Part shown: piece by piece, positions 1 to 7,682 of the stretch
Position numbering within the stretch: the stretch's first letter is position 1
Layout of the letters: each line of letters begins with the position of its first letter
Assembly: GCA_937967705.1 (NCBI GenBank)
Contig: CALCJG010000143.1
Coordinates: 1-14,430, forward strand
Direction of reading: 5' to 3'
Length of the DNA: 14,430 nucleotides
Origin: an uncultured Spirochaetia bacterium
Lineage (GTDB): Bacteria > Spirochaetota > UBA4802 > JAGODF01
Notes under the pieces: generated by a model
The model's database searches: none
The model's input: only the letters and a program-made list of their open reading frames with translations
Told to the model about the DNA's origin: nothing
Position numbers and translations under genes: made by a program

Positions 1-1
1 T

Positions 2-2395
2 GCTGCCAGCGGTGATATCTTCCATGTTTCCCTTATCCGGGACATCACCCAGTACCGGGAACAGCAGAACAAGGAGAAGGTGTTCCTGGATGCTCTGGAA
101 AATTCGACAAACCTCGTAGCCATATGCGACACCGGGGGTACCGTATCCTTTGCCAATAATGCCCTGGCGGAGTATCTTGAAGTGCCCAAGGAGGATTTGA
201 TTGGACAAAACATCTACGATCTCTATCAGATCGAGGCGGGTCCTGTCGAAGGAAGAGAGTATCAGCTCTTTGAAAAATCAAGGGAGACGGTTTCAGGAAG
301 ATCGATCATGCTGATCTCTCTCTATTCCGTCAAAAATCATCTGGGAGAACCTGCAGCAATAGTCAGCGTGGCTCAGGATATCAGCGCCATAAAGAATCTT
401 GAAAACCGGTTCGAAGAAGAAAGGAATTACTTCAAGAACATACTGGACAACTCCATCGACGGCTTTTTCATCATGGACGGAGATTCTCGCTTTATCCAGT
501 TCAACAAATCCTTCCAGGGGATTTTCAGAGACTACCCTGGCAATCTGCGGGATGCCAGTCTTCTCTCCGTCCTATCCGGCCAGAGCGCCGAGGTCATTAA
601 GAGTAAAATCCATTCTGTCTCAAAAAAAGTTCATTCGGAAACCTCTGAAATCGATCTGTTCGTGAACAATATGAAGCGCTTCTATCTTATCAGCCTGAAT
701 CCCCTAACGGACGAGAAGGGACATGTCACCAACATCTACGGATTCATCAAGAACATCACTGAGATCAAGCGCCTTCAGCATATGATTGAAAATGAAAGGA
801 ATTACAACCGGAGTATCATTGAAACAGTGGACCTGGGATTTGTCCTGGTGGATGATAACGATGAATATCTTGATTATAACAGGGCATATCTTAACATAAT
901 TGACAGGAGTGAACACGAGCTTGTGGGCCGAACCTTTTATGATTTTACAGTGGGGGATTTCCGTCAGCGTCAGGAAGAGATCATGCATCTGATGCGTACC
1001 AGCGACAAATCGCTTACTTTTGAAAAGGAATATGCCCGTAAAGACGGAACCCGAATTCCTGTCCTTGTGAGTATGTCCCGGCTTCTCGATAAAAACGGGA
1101 AACCCATAGGCACCTTCGCGTTTATCAGGGACATCTCCGAACAGAAGCGCATCGAAAGGGAATTGATAGAGAAGAACAGGCGCATCCTCAATCTCATCAA
1201 CGTGTATAATACGGTTTCCGCCAGACTGCTCAACGCGGAAACAATTGAGAATGTCTTCGAGGCCTTCAGCGATTCCGTCAAGCGGATCATCAATCTCGAG
1301 ACTGTGGAGATTTTCACCATTTCCCGTAACGGTTATCGAAGCTCCTATGTGTGGAACCTCCCGCATAGAAAAGATGATTTCATCCTGACGGAACGTCTCT
1401 CCCTGAGTATCAAACGGGTCCTAAAAAGGAACGAACAGATTTACATCAGGAACTGTTCGGAGGAGCTGAATGACGAAGATCTCAGCAGCTTCCCCTATCT
1501 GGACAGGAATATATCCGCCATTTTTATCCCTGTTGTCATGCGGGGGGATGTTACGGGCATAGTGGTCATATCCTTCCCTCGTCTCGCGCAGGATCCCGAT
1601 GAGATAACCTTCAGTATTCTGCTGGGTATATCCAATCTGGGATCCATCGCGGTGGAGAAGATCAATTCCATTATGGAGCACAATACCATGAAGATGGCTC
1701 TGGACCGTTATGAACGCCTTACGGTCATGGGGCGTATCATCGCTGGAGTGGCTCATGAGATCAACAACCCCCTGTCCATTATGCAGTTCGATGTGGACGA
1801 ATTACGGGGGCTTCCCGAATACCACGAATCCGATGAATTAAAAGAACTCCTGAACTCCCTGCAGGAGGAGATCAAGCGCATGTCGGGTATAGTAACCCAG
1901 TTGAAGGACTATTCCAAACCGGAAGCCAAAGAGGAGGATCTTGTATGCCCCGATGATGTGCTGAAGAATTATCCCATAAAAATACTCCTGAAAAATTTCA
2001 AGAAGAAAGGACTGGAGGTACAGCTTAAACTTGATGCACCTAAAAGCAGCGTGCAAATACCCCGTAACAGGCTTATTCAGGTGCTCATGAACATTCTGAA
2101 CAATGCCGATGAGGCGATTGCCGATAAGAAGAAGGGCCAGATACGCATTGAGACAGCAAGAATCGATAAGGAGTTTCCCCAGGTCATGATCTCCATAAAG
2201 GATAACGGGATGGGGATAACCCAGGAAAACCTGCATAAGATATTCGAACCCTTTTTTACAACGAAAAAGAGCGAGGGGACAGGACTGGGTCTTCCCATCT
2301 CCTATTCCATCATAAAGAACTATAACGGCGAGGTAGAGGTCGTCAGCCGACCCGGAGAGGGAGCCGAGTTTATCATCTTTTTCCGGGAGCATTGA
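2..2395 (+). CDS. Multi-PAS/GAF sensor histidine kinase, 5' truncated by window edge
   Basis: Sensor kinase expected to autophosphorylate a histidine and pass phosphate to a response regulator. The frame is open from base 2. A GTG at 80 could be taken as a start, but the 26 codons before it encode a typical PAS C-terminal end (SLIRDITQYRE), so the true start is upstream of the window. Counting from base 2 (797 residues): PAS tail 1-25, then three PAS-like domains at about 28-135, 140-255 and 265-385, a GAF-like domain at about 395-560, HisKA with H-box VAHEINNPL (His585), and an HATPase domain with N-box NNADEA near 700, DNGMG, FEPFFTT and GTGLGL (from 759). PAS linkers recur (EERNYFKNI / NERNYNRSI), which suggests internal duplication. 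No membrane segment appears in the visible part, so it may be cytoplasmic or anchored by the missing N-terminus. No response regulator follows; the signal is unknown. Confidence 0.93.
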   Translation, partial: AASGDIFHVSLIRDITQYREQQNKEKVFLDALENSTNLVAICDTGGTVSFANNALAEYLEVPKEDLIGQNIYDLYQIEAGPVEGREYQLFEKSRETVSGRSIMLISLYSVKNHLGEPAAIVSVAQDISAIKNLENRFEEERNYFKNILDNSIDGFFIMDGDSRFIQFNKSFQGIFRDYPGNLRDASLLSVLSGQSAEVIKSKIHSVSKKVHSETSEIDLFVNNMKRFYLISLNPLTDEKGHVTNIYGFIKNITEIKRLQHMIENERNYNRSIIETVDLGFVLVDDNDEYLDYNRAYLNIIDRSEHELVGRTFYDFTVGDFRQRQEEIMHLMRTSDKSLTFEKEYARKDGTRIPVLVSMSRLLDKNGKPIGTFAFIRDISEQKRIERELIEKNRRILNLINVYNTVSARLLNAETIENVFEAFSDSVKRIINLETVEIFTISRNGYRSSYVWNLPHRKDDFILTERLSLSIKRVLKRNEQIYIRNCSEELNDEDLSSFPYLDRNISAIFIPVVMRGDVTGIVVISFPRLAQDPDEITFSILLGISNLGSIAVEKINSIMEHNTMKMALDRYERLTVMGRIIAGVAHEINNPLSIMQFDVDELRGLPEYHESDELKELLNSLQEEIKRMSGIVTQLKDYSKPEAKEEDLVCPDDVLKNYPIKILLKNFKKKGLEVQLKLDAPKSSVQIPRNRLIQVLMNILNNADEAIADKKKGQIRIETARIDKEFPQVMISIKDNGMGITQENLHKIFEPFFTTKKSEGTGLGLPISYSIIKNYNGEVEVVSRPGEGAEFIIFFREH

Positions 2396-2742
2396 TCTCC
2401 TGCCCATAATTCATGAGTATGTGACGTTCCTCCGTTGATCCTGATGAATGAGCGTGTGTTGTGATTGTCGGTTTTCTGAAAAGATTTTTTTTTAGAATTA
2501 CTAATAAGATGATTGACATGCCAATATAATTAACTTAGAAATAATTATTGGGAAATCTGCGCGAAACACTGAATCCAAACAGTAATCTCTGAGTTTTTCA
2601 GCGGCACCTGACCGTTTTACGGATCGGGATAAAGCATATGATCTCCCTGACAAAAGCGACACTGGGTGCTTGGATAAAAGGATTTAACCATATATACTGG
2701 TCTCATTAATATTATTATATATAAAAAAGAATGGAGGTTTAA
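2396..2742. other. Intergenic region between kinase and first acyl-CoA synthetase
   Basis: 347 bases without a supported gene. The middle part (about 2480-2550) is AT-rich and contains a nine-T run at 2485-2493 with no stable hairpin before it, so I do not call a terminator. It contains a consensus-like TTGACA at 2513 and a TATAAT at 2525. The last 60 bases are again AT-rich and lead into the ribosome binding site GGAGG at 2733-2737, five bases before the ATG at 2743. I see no structured RNA or small ORF that I can support. Confidence 0.6.
2513..2541 (+). promoter_or_regulatory. Possible sigma70-type promoter for the first synthetase
   Basis: TTGACA at 2513-2518 matches the -35 consensus fully. 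At 17-bp spacing lies TAGAAA (2536-2541), a 4/6 match to the -10 consensus. A transcript from here would have a leader of roughly 195 bases. A second, weaker candidate nearer the gene is TTGGAT (2670-2675) with TATACT (2693-2698), also at 17-bp spacing. The sequence does not decide between them. Confidence 0.35.
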
Positions 2743-4551
2743 ATGTCCAAGTATAAGGAAACATCTGTTGCTGCCATTTTTCAAAATCAGGTGGCCAAAC
2801 TGGGGGATAAGGCCTGTGTCGCCTATAAGAAAGGGGGAGTCTATGTGGATCTGTCCTGGAAACAGATGGATGAATTGATCCGCAAACTCGGCAATTTTCT
2901 ATTATCGCTTGGTATTAAAAAGGGGGACAAGGTCGCGATTTTCTCGCCCAATCGGTATGAGTGGTGGGTGGCGGATCAGGCCATTCTTTCCATCGGTGCT
3001 ATCAATGTTCCTATCTATGCAACCAATTCGCCGGATGAGGCACAGTATGTCCTGGAGCATTCCGAATCCAAGGCCTGTCTGGTTGCCACGGAAGATCACC
3101 TGGAGCGTGTTCTAAAGATCAAGAAGAAAATCCCCAAATGCAAATCCCTTGTTATTTTTGACGATCTCTCCAAAAAGAAGGCCGGCGTGATGACCCTGGA
3201 GGAAGCCTACAGAAAGGGGGAGGCATACAAAGACAAGGCCATGTTTGACAAGAGGCTGAAAGCCATTACTCTCAAGGATGTGGCTACAATCATCTATACC
3301 TCCGGTACAACCGGTAATCCCAAAGGAGTCATGCTCTCCCATGGTAATTTCGTATCCAACGTCAATCAGATCATGCATGACTTCAGGAGTTATTTCACGC
3401 CTGATGAGATCTTCCTCTCCTTTCTTCCGCTGTCCCATTCCCTCGAGCGGACGTCGGGATATTATCTGCCGGTGATATCCGGTGCCAAGGTGGCCTTCGC
3501 CGAGGATTTTTCCACTATCCAGCAGAATCTCGTCGAGATCAAACCCACGATGATTGTCAGCGTGCCCCGGCTTTACGAAAAAATTCATGCCGGTATTCTT
3601 GCCAAAGTGGCGGATGCACCCGGATTGAAAAAGAAACTCTTTTTCTGGGCGCTGAAAGTGGCTTCCCAGAACCTGCCTTATATCTGCAACGAAATACCAA
3701 GGACCGGTTTTTTTGCAAAGAAATTTAATATAGCAGATAAGATCATCTTCTCCAAGCTTAAGGCTGCTCTGGGTATGGAGAGACTGAAATTTGCCGTTTC
3801 CGGCGGTGGGCCGCTTTCAGTTTCCGATGCGGAATTTTTCCTTGGTATGGGGATATTGATTCTTGAAGGTTTCGGTCTGACCGAAACAACCCCGGTTACA
3901 AACGTCAATCGGCCGGGCCTGATCAAACCCGGATCGGTGGGGCCGGCCATGCCGGATACCATTGTCAAGATAGCCGATGACGGCGAGATCCTGATTAAGG
4001 GGCCTCAGGTCATGCTGGGCTACTATAAGAACGCTGCAGCAACGAAAGAGGTTTTTACAAAGGATGGTTTCTTCCGGACCGGTGATATCGGTGTGATCGA
4101 TGAAAAGGGAAGGCTCTCCATTACGGGCCGTATCAAGGACATCATCGTGACGGCCGGCGGAAAAAACATATCGCCCCAGAACATAGAAAACAGCGTAAAG
4201 GGTTCCAAGTACGTGGAACAGATTGCTGTCATCGGCGACAAGCGCAAATACCTGTCGGCTCTGGTCATTCCGGCATTCGAAGAGCTGAAGAAGTGGGCCA
4301 AGTCCAAAGGGGTTCCCTTTACAAATAACACGGATCTTATTAACAACAAGGAAGTCATCGATCTGATCGGTAAGGAGCTGGAAAAGTATACCAGCCAGTT
4401 CGCCAGGGTGGAACAGATCAGGTCTTTCAGGCTCCTCGATGCCGAATGGACGCAGGCAACGGGAGAGTTGACTCCGACATTGAAGGTTAAGCGGAGAATC
4501 ATTGAGCAGAAGTATGCTCAGGAGATCGAAAGCATGTATCCTCCGGAATAA
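2743..4551 (+). CDS. Long-chain acyl-CoA synthetase (AMP-forming), copy 1
   Basis: Predicted to activate fatty acids to acyl-CoA through an acyl-adenylate, using ATP and CoA (ANL superfamily, COG1022/FAA1-like). The length of 602 residues is usual for this group. Visible motifs are the phosphate-binding loop YTSGTTGNPKGV (about 185-196), GFGLTETTP with Glu381, the FRTGDIG hinge-region motif with Gly447-Asp448, GRIKDIIVTAGGKN from 462, and a C-terminal LTPTLKVKR segment (576-584) carrying the expected catalytic lysine. No signal peptide or membrane segment is seen, so it should be cytoplasmic or peripheral. The ATG at 2743 has GGAGG five bases upstream. It is followed by a strong terminator and then by a close paralogue at 4739. 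The true substrate (chain length, aromatic or branched acid) cannot be read from the sequence. Confidence 0.92.
   Translation: MSKYKETSVAAIFQNQVAKLGDKACVAYKKGGVYVDLSWKQMDELIRKLGNFLLSLGIKKGDKVAIFSPNRYEWWVADQAILSIGAINVPIYATNSPDEAQYVLEHSESKACLVATEDHLERVLKIKKKIPKCKSLVIFDDLSKKKAGVMTLEEAYRKGEAYKDKAMFDKRLKAITLKDVATIIYTSGTTGNPKGVMLSHGNFVSNVNQIMHDFRSYFTPDEIFLSFLPLSHSLERTSGYYLPVISGAKVAFAEDFSTIQQNLVEIKPTMIVSVPRLYEKIHAGILAKVADAPGLKKKLFFWALKVASQNLPYICNEIPRTGFFAKKFNIADKIIFSKLKAALGMERLKFAVSGGGPLSVSDAEFFLGMGILILEGFGLTETTPVTNVNRPGLIKPGSVGPAMPDTIVKIADDGEILIKGPQVMLGYYKNAAATKEVFTKDGFFRTGDIGVIDEKGRLSITGRIKDIIVTAGGKNISPQNIENSVKGSKYVEQIAVIGDKRKYLSALVIPAFEELKKWAKSKGVPFTNNTDLINNKEVIDLIGKELEKYTSQFARVEQIRSFRLLDAEWTQATGELTPTLKVKRRIIEQKYAQEIESMYPPE
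4045..4259 (+). repeat. Near-identical tract shared with 6062-6276 (copy A)
   Basis: This stretch of the first synthetase aligns without gaps to 6062-6276 in the second. I count 12 mismatches in 215 bases (about 94% identity), mostly at third positions. The encoded residues differ at one place only (Val/Ile in GVIDE/GIIDE). The flanking parts of the two genes are clearly more diverged, including the next codons (gct ctg against gcc ttg) and the segment after KKWAK. This fits gene conversion between the paralogues, though strong selection on the core motifs may contribute. Confidence 0.8.
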
Positions 4552-4584
4552 TCACCGGTCAATTAAGCGATTAGTGAAAGATGG

Positions 4585-4614
4585 AAGCGGGTGGAAGACA
4601 CCCGCTTTTTTTTT
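4585..4614 (+). terminator. Intrinsic terminator after first acyl-CoA synthetase
   Basis: Stem AAGCGGGTG (4585-4593) pairs perfectly with CACCCGCTT (4599-4607) around the loop GAAGA, followed by a T-run through 4614. It lies 34 bases past the stop codon. It separates the two paralogues transcriptionally. Confidence 0.93.
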
Positions 4615-4651
4615 AAATAATGCTTGCGATTCTGTAAGTCAATTTTATAGG

Positions 4652-4681
4652 TTGAATTGTGAATATAATTATCAATATATA
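4652..4681 (+). promoter_or_regulatory. Possible promoter for second acyl-CoA synthetase
   Basis: The gap after the terminator is very AT-rich. TTGAAT (4652-4657) and TATATA (4676-4681) are 18 bp apart and are 4/6 matches each. A perfect TATAAT at 4664-4669 lacks a matching -35 at the right distance. A promoter somewhere in 4640-4700 is needed because the terminator at 4585 lies upstream, but the exact elements are uncertain. Confidence 0.3.
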
Positions 4682-4738
4682 CCAACAGGACTTATTCTTC
4701 CTACAATCCTAGTAAATCTAATTTAGAGGTATTATGCC

Positions 4739-6577
4739 ATGGATACAAACGATCTTGTAAAAAAGAACCTGAGTGAAAAGTCGGTTGCAGCCGTCTTCCA
4801 GAACAATGTAAAGGCCTACGGAGACAAGGCTTGCGTGGCCTACAAAAGAGACGGGCGGTACATGGACATTTCATGGAATGAGATGAACACCATGGTTACC
4901 GATCTGGGGAACTTTCTCCTGGCGCAGGGTGTCAAGAAAGGCGACCGGGTGGCGGTCTTCTCGCCGAATCGCTATGAGTGGTGGGTCTCGGATCTTGCGA
5001 TCCTCTCCACAGGAGCCGTTAATGTGCCGATTTATGCCACCAACTCGCCGGAGGAGGCGCACTACGTACTGCAGCATTCTGAATCAAAGATATGCTTCGT
5101 GGCCACAGAAGATCACCTGGAACGTGTGCTGAAGGTTAAAAAGAAACTGCCCAAACTGAAACTCATAGTGATTTTTGATGAACTTACCCACAAAAAAACA
5201 GGGGTTATGGGGATTGATGAGGCTTATAAGAAGGGGGCATCCTACAAAGACAAAACCATGCTGAAGAAGAGGATCAAAGCCATCAAGAGCAACGATATGG
5301 CGACGATCATTTATACCTCCGGTACCACGGGAAACCCCAAGGGGGTTATGCTGTCCCACAGCAATTTCATCTCCAATGTGCGGCAGATCTATACGGATTT
5401 TCATGAATATCTCTCACCGGACAACATCTTTCTCTCATTCCTTCCGTTATCACATTCTCTGGAAAGGACTGCCGGGTATTATATGCCCATGAGCGGAGGG
5501 ATGAAGGTGGCCTTTGCAGAGGATTTTTCCAAGGTGGCTCAGAATCTGGCGGAGATCAGGCCGCAGTTCATCGTCAGTGTGCCCCGTTTGTACGAGAAAA
5601 TTCATGCCGGTATCCTGGCGAAGGTGGCTGAAGCCCCGGCCATAAAGCAATTCCTTTTTAATCAGGCGAACAAGACCGCCCATCAGAATCTTCCTTATGT
5701 ATGCAACAATCTGTCGAGGAGCGGTTTTTTCGCCAAGAAGTACGATCTCTTTGACAAGGTCGTTTTCTCCAAGCTGAAAGCCGCGCTGGGCATGGATCGC
5801 CTGAGACTCTGCATCTCCGGTGGCGGTCCGCTCTCTGTTTCTGATGCCGAATTCTTTCTAGGTATGGGGCTTGTGATCATTGAGGGTTTTGGATTGACCG
5901 AGACCACGCCGGTTACCAACGTCAATCGGCCGGGCATCATCAAGCCCGGATCGGTAGGTCCGGCTCTTCCCGAAACTCAGGTCAAGATCTCCGATGAGGG
6001 CGAAATCCTGATAAAGGGACCTCAGGTCATGATGGGATATTACAAAAATCCCGCTGCGACGAAAGAGGTTTTTACCAAGGACGGTTTCTTCCGGACCGGT
6101 GATATCGGTATTATCGACGAAAAGGGAAGGCTTTCCATAACGGGCCGTATCAAGGACATCATCGTGACGGCCGGCGGAAAGAACATATCACCCCAGAACA
6201 TAGAAAACAGCGTAAAGGGTTCCAAATACGTAGAACAGATTGCTGTCATCGGCGACAAGCGTAAATACCTGTCGGCCTTGGTCATCCCCAATTTCGAAGA
6301 AGTGAAAAAATGGGCCAAGACTAAAGGGATGGCCTTCAACAGCAATGCGGAAATGGTAACCAATGAGGAGGTTAACAAACTCATCGCCGGGGAGCTGGAT
6401 ACCTACACCAAGCAGTTTGCCCGGGTGGAGCAGCTTCGTAAATTCAAGCTTCTGGATGCCGAGTGGACCCAGGAGACGGATGAGCTCACACCGACCCTGA
6501 AAGTGAAGAGAAGAGTCATTGAACAGAAATACGCCAGTGAGATCGAAAGCCTCTATCCGAAGGATGCGGGCGATTGA
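4739..6577 (+). CDS. Long-chain acyl-CoA synthetase (AMP-forming), copy 2
   Basis: 612-residue paralogue of the preceding gene, alignable over its whole length and roughly three-quarters identical by eye. It has the same predicted reaction: ATP-dependent formation of acyl-CoA. Motifs: YTSGTTGNPKGV (192-203), GFGLTETTP with Glu388, FRTGDIG with Gly454-Asp455, GRIKDIIVTAGGKN, and LTPTLKVKR (583-591) with the expected catalytic lysine. The N-terminus is about seven residues longer (MDTNDLVKKNL) and the C-terminus has a short extra tail (KDAGD). The ATG at 4739 has AGAGG at 4725-4729, nine bases upstream. It has its own upstream AT-rich region and its own terminator, so it can be regulated separately from copy 1. 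All catalytic motifs are intact in both copies, so neither looks like a pseudogene. Differences cluster in the N-terminal and middle acyl-binding parts and may alter substrate range (inference). Confidence 0.92.
   Translation: MDTNDLVKKNLSEKSVAAVFQNNVKAYGDKACVAYKRDGRYMDISWNEMNTMVTDLGNFLLAQGVKKGDRVAVFSPNRYEWWVSDLAILSTGAVNVPIYATNSPEEAHYVLQHSESKICFVATEDHLERVLKVKKKLPKLKLIVIFDELTHKKTGVMGIDEAYKKGASYKDKTMLKKRIKAIKSNDMATIIYTSGTTGNPKGVMLSHSNFISNVRQIYTDFHEYLSPDNIFLSFLPLSHSLERTAGYYMPMSGGMKVAFAEDFSKVAQNLAEIRPQFIVSVPRLYEKIHAGILAKVAEAPAIKQFLFNQANKTAHQNLPYVCNNLSRSGFFAKKYDLFDKVVFSKLKAALGMDRLRLCISGGGPLSVSDAEFFLGMGLVIIEGFGLTETTPVTNVNRPGIIKPGSVGPALPETQVKISDEGEILIKGPQVMMGYYKNPAATKEVFTKDGFFRTGDIGIIDEKGRLSITGRIKDIIVTAGGKNISPQNIENSVKGSKYVEQIAVIGDKRKYLSALVIPNFEEVKKWAKTKGMAFNSNAEMVTNEEVNKLIAGELDTYTKQFARVEQLRKFKLLDAEWTQETDELTPTLKVKRRVIEQKYASEIESLYPKDAGD
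6062..6276 (+). repeat. Near-identical tract shared with 4045-4259 (copy B)
   Basis: Second copy of the 215-base tract, in the same reading phase as copy A and offset by 2017 bases. It covers the region from TKEVF through the FRTGDIG and GRIKDIIVTAGGKN motifs to KYLSA. Such a direct repeat could also support unequal recombination that would delete one synthetase. Confidence 0.8.
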
Positions 6578-6604
6578 GATAAGAAGACATTGTTAGGCAT
6601 TCCG

Positions 6605-6639
6605 AAGAGGGCGCCCCTGATGGATGCCCTCTTTTTTTT
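6605..6639 (+). terminator. Intrinsic terminator after second acyl-CoA synthetase
   Basis: Stem AAGAGGGC (6605-6612) pairs with GCCCTCTT (6626-6633) around a 13-base loop, followed by an eight-T run (6632-6639). It begins 28 bases after the stop codon and only 11 bases before the -35 of the next gene, so it insulates the sahR-ahcY unit. Confidence 0.9.
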
Positions 6640-6649
6640 GTAAAATTAC

Positions 6650-6678
6650 TTGACGATGGAGGGGTAGTATATTACTAT
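6650..6678 (+). promoter_or_regulatory. Promoter of the sahR-like gene
   Basis: TTGACG (6650-6655, 5/6 to consensus) and TACTAT (6673-6678, 4/6) are 17 bp apart. Transcription would begin near 6685, giving a leader of only about 20 bases before the ATG at 6707. The -10 lies inside a long palindrome (6671-6702), a usual arrangement for an autorepressed gene. Confidence 0.55.
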
Positions 6679-6702
6679 ATAAAGATATTTAGATATAGTG
6701 AT
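6671..6702. promoter_or_regulatory. Palindromic operator candidate for the SahR-like repressor
   Basis: ACTATAT (6674-6680) is an exact inverted match to ATATAGT (6693-6699). The dyad is centred between 6686 and 6687 and includes a central ATAT and an inner A-T pair. Extended to 6671-6702, 12 of 16 base pairs are symmetric. It overlaps the -10, the expected transcription start and the GTG at 6698. Position and symmetry suit binding by a winged-helix dimer such as ArsR-family proteins. Binding by the adjacent gene product is an inference. Confidence 0.55.
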
Positions 6703-6706
6703 TTTT

Positions 6707-7627
6707 ATGAAACTTGAGGCACTCTTTAAGGCATTATCTGATGAAACCCGTCTGCGTCTGATGGGGCTTTTGTCCAGGCATGAGCTGAATGTGAATGAGA
6801 TCGTTCAGGTAATGGAAATGGGGCAGCCCCGAGTATCCCGGCACCTGCGCCTCCTGGCAGATTGCGGTCTTCTCTCCTCCCGACGGGATGGTCTCTGGGT
6901 CTTTTATCAGGCCAACCGCGCGGATATTTACAGCGAGATCATCGACTGGCTGTCCCGGCTGATGCTGGAAGATGAGGTGTTGAGGGGCGATATCGATCAA
7001 CTTGAAAAACGTCTTCAGGACAGTTTACAGGAAAGAACAAGTTTTTTCGATTCCCTGGCTCCCCGCTGGGATGTTGTCAAAGAGGATATCATCGGGAAGA
7101 ACCATTTGATCGGGGAAATACTCGGGTATGTCCCTTTGTGTACCGTTGCAGCGGATCTCGGATGCGGCACAGGGGAGCTCCTCCCGTCCCTCCGTCAGAA
7201 AGCGGAACATGTCATCGGTGTGGACAAATCCCCAAAAATGCTGGAAGAGGCCAGGAGGCGGTTTTCACAGGATGGGAATGGAATTGAGCTGCGTATCGGT
7301 GAGATGGAACATCTGCCGATGAGGGATGGGGAAGCGGACATGGTGGTGATTAATATGGTTCTGCATCATCTTATATCCCCCGAGATCGCCCTCAAGGAAA
7401 CAGCCCGGGCTTTGAAACCCGGCAGCACCCTTATCATCATCGATCTGAATAAGCATGAGGAGGAGCGACTCAGAACGAGATTCGGCCATAGATGGCTGGG
7501 GTTCGAACGCACTGAGATCGAAACCTGGCTGAACCAATCGGGCTTCGCAGAAAAAGCCTTTTCTCAGAGGGAGGCCGTGGAGGGGCTGTCTATCAACCTG
7601 TTTGTATCTCGAAAGGGGCGTCTGTAG
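6707..7627 (+). CDS. sahR: SahR-like regulator: ArsR-type winged helix fused to SAM-methyltransferase fold
   Basis: Predicted SAH-sensing transcriptional repressor of the SAM cycle. From the ATG at 6707 it has 306 residues. An N-terminal ArsR winged helix (about 1-80) contains ALSDETRLRL and QPRVSRHLRLL. A helical linker (SEIIDWLSRL..., rich in Glu/Asp) leads to a class I methyltransferase-like domain with AADLGCGTGEL (Asp150-Gly156) and the acidic ribose-binding residue in VIGVDKS (Asp173). Where metal-sensing ArsR proteins have ELCVC, this one has ELNVN, so arsenite/metal sensing is unlikely. Known family: SahR repressors sense SAH with a methylase-related domain and control ahcY and other SAM-cycle genes. 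The next gene here is ahcY, 55 bases downstream, which supports the call. A GTG at 6698 is in frame three codons earlier, but it lies inside the operator candidate, and the ATG gives the usual N-terminus. No clear Shine-Dalgarno is seen. An active methyltransferase cannot be excluded. Confidence 0.85.
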   Translation: MKLEALFKALSDETRLRLMGLLSRHELNVNEIVQVMEMGQPRVSRHLRLLADCGLLSSRRDGLWVFYQANRADIYSEIIDWLSRLMLEDEVLRGDIDQLEKRLQDSLQERTSFFDSLAPRWDVVKEDIIGKNHLIGEILGYVPLCTVAADLGCGTGELLPSLRQKAEHVIGVDKSPKMLEEARRRFSQDGNGIELRIGEMEHLPMRDGEADMVVINMVLHHLISPEIALKETARALKPGSTLIIIDLNKHEEERLRTRFGHRWLGFERTEIETWLNQSGFAEKAFSQREAVEGLSINLFVSRKGRL

Positions 7628-7682
7628 CGGTAGTGTATTAACAAGTATTGAACCATAAGGCATAGAATGCTAGGAGGATAAA

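Noticed and set aside
704..1366. Open frame of 220 codons on the - strand inside the kinase gene
   Set aside because: It lies wholly within a gene with strong domain evidence, shows no recognisable motifs and looks like an antisense shadow.
2471..2495. T-run after the kinase gene as a terminator
   Set aside because: Only a four-pair A/T stem (TTTT/AAAA) precedes the nine T's; no stable hairpin.
2525..2530. Perfect TATAAT as a -10 box
   Set aside because: No -35-like hexamer at 16-18 bp upstream; the nearby TTGACA is only six bases away.
4502..4726. 74-codon + strand frame running from the end of synthetase 1 through the terminator
   Set aside because: It overlaps the end of the synthetase and reads through the terminator hairpin; no motif or ribosome binding site.
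7628..7682. SAH riboswitch upstream of ahcY
   Set aside because: The gap is only 55 bases and shows no paired structure; control is better explained by the SahR-like gene.
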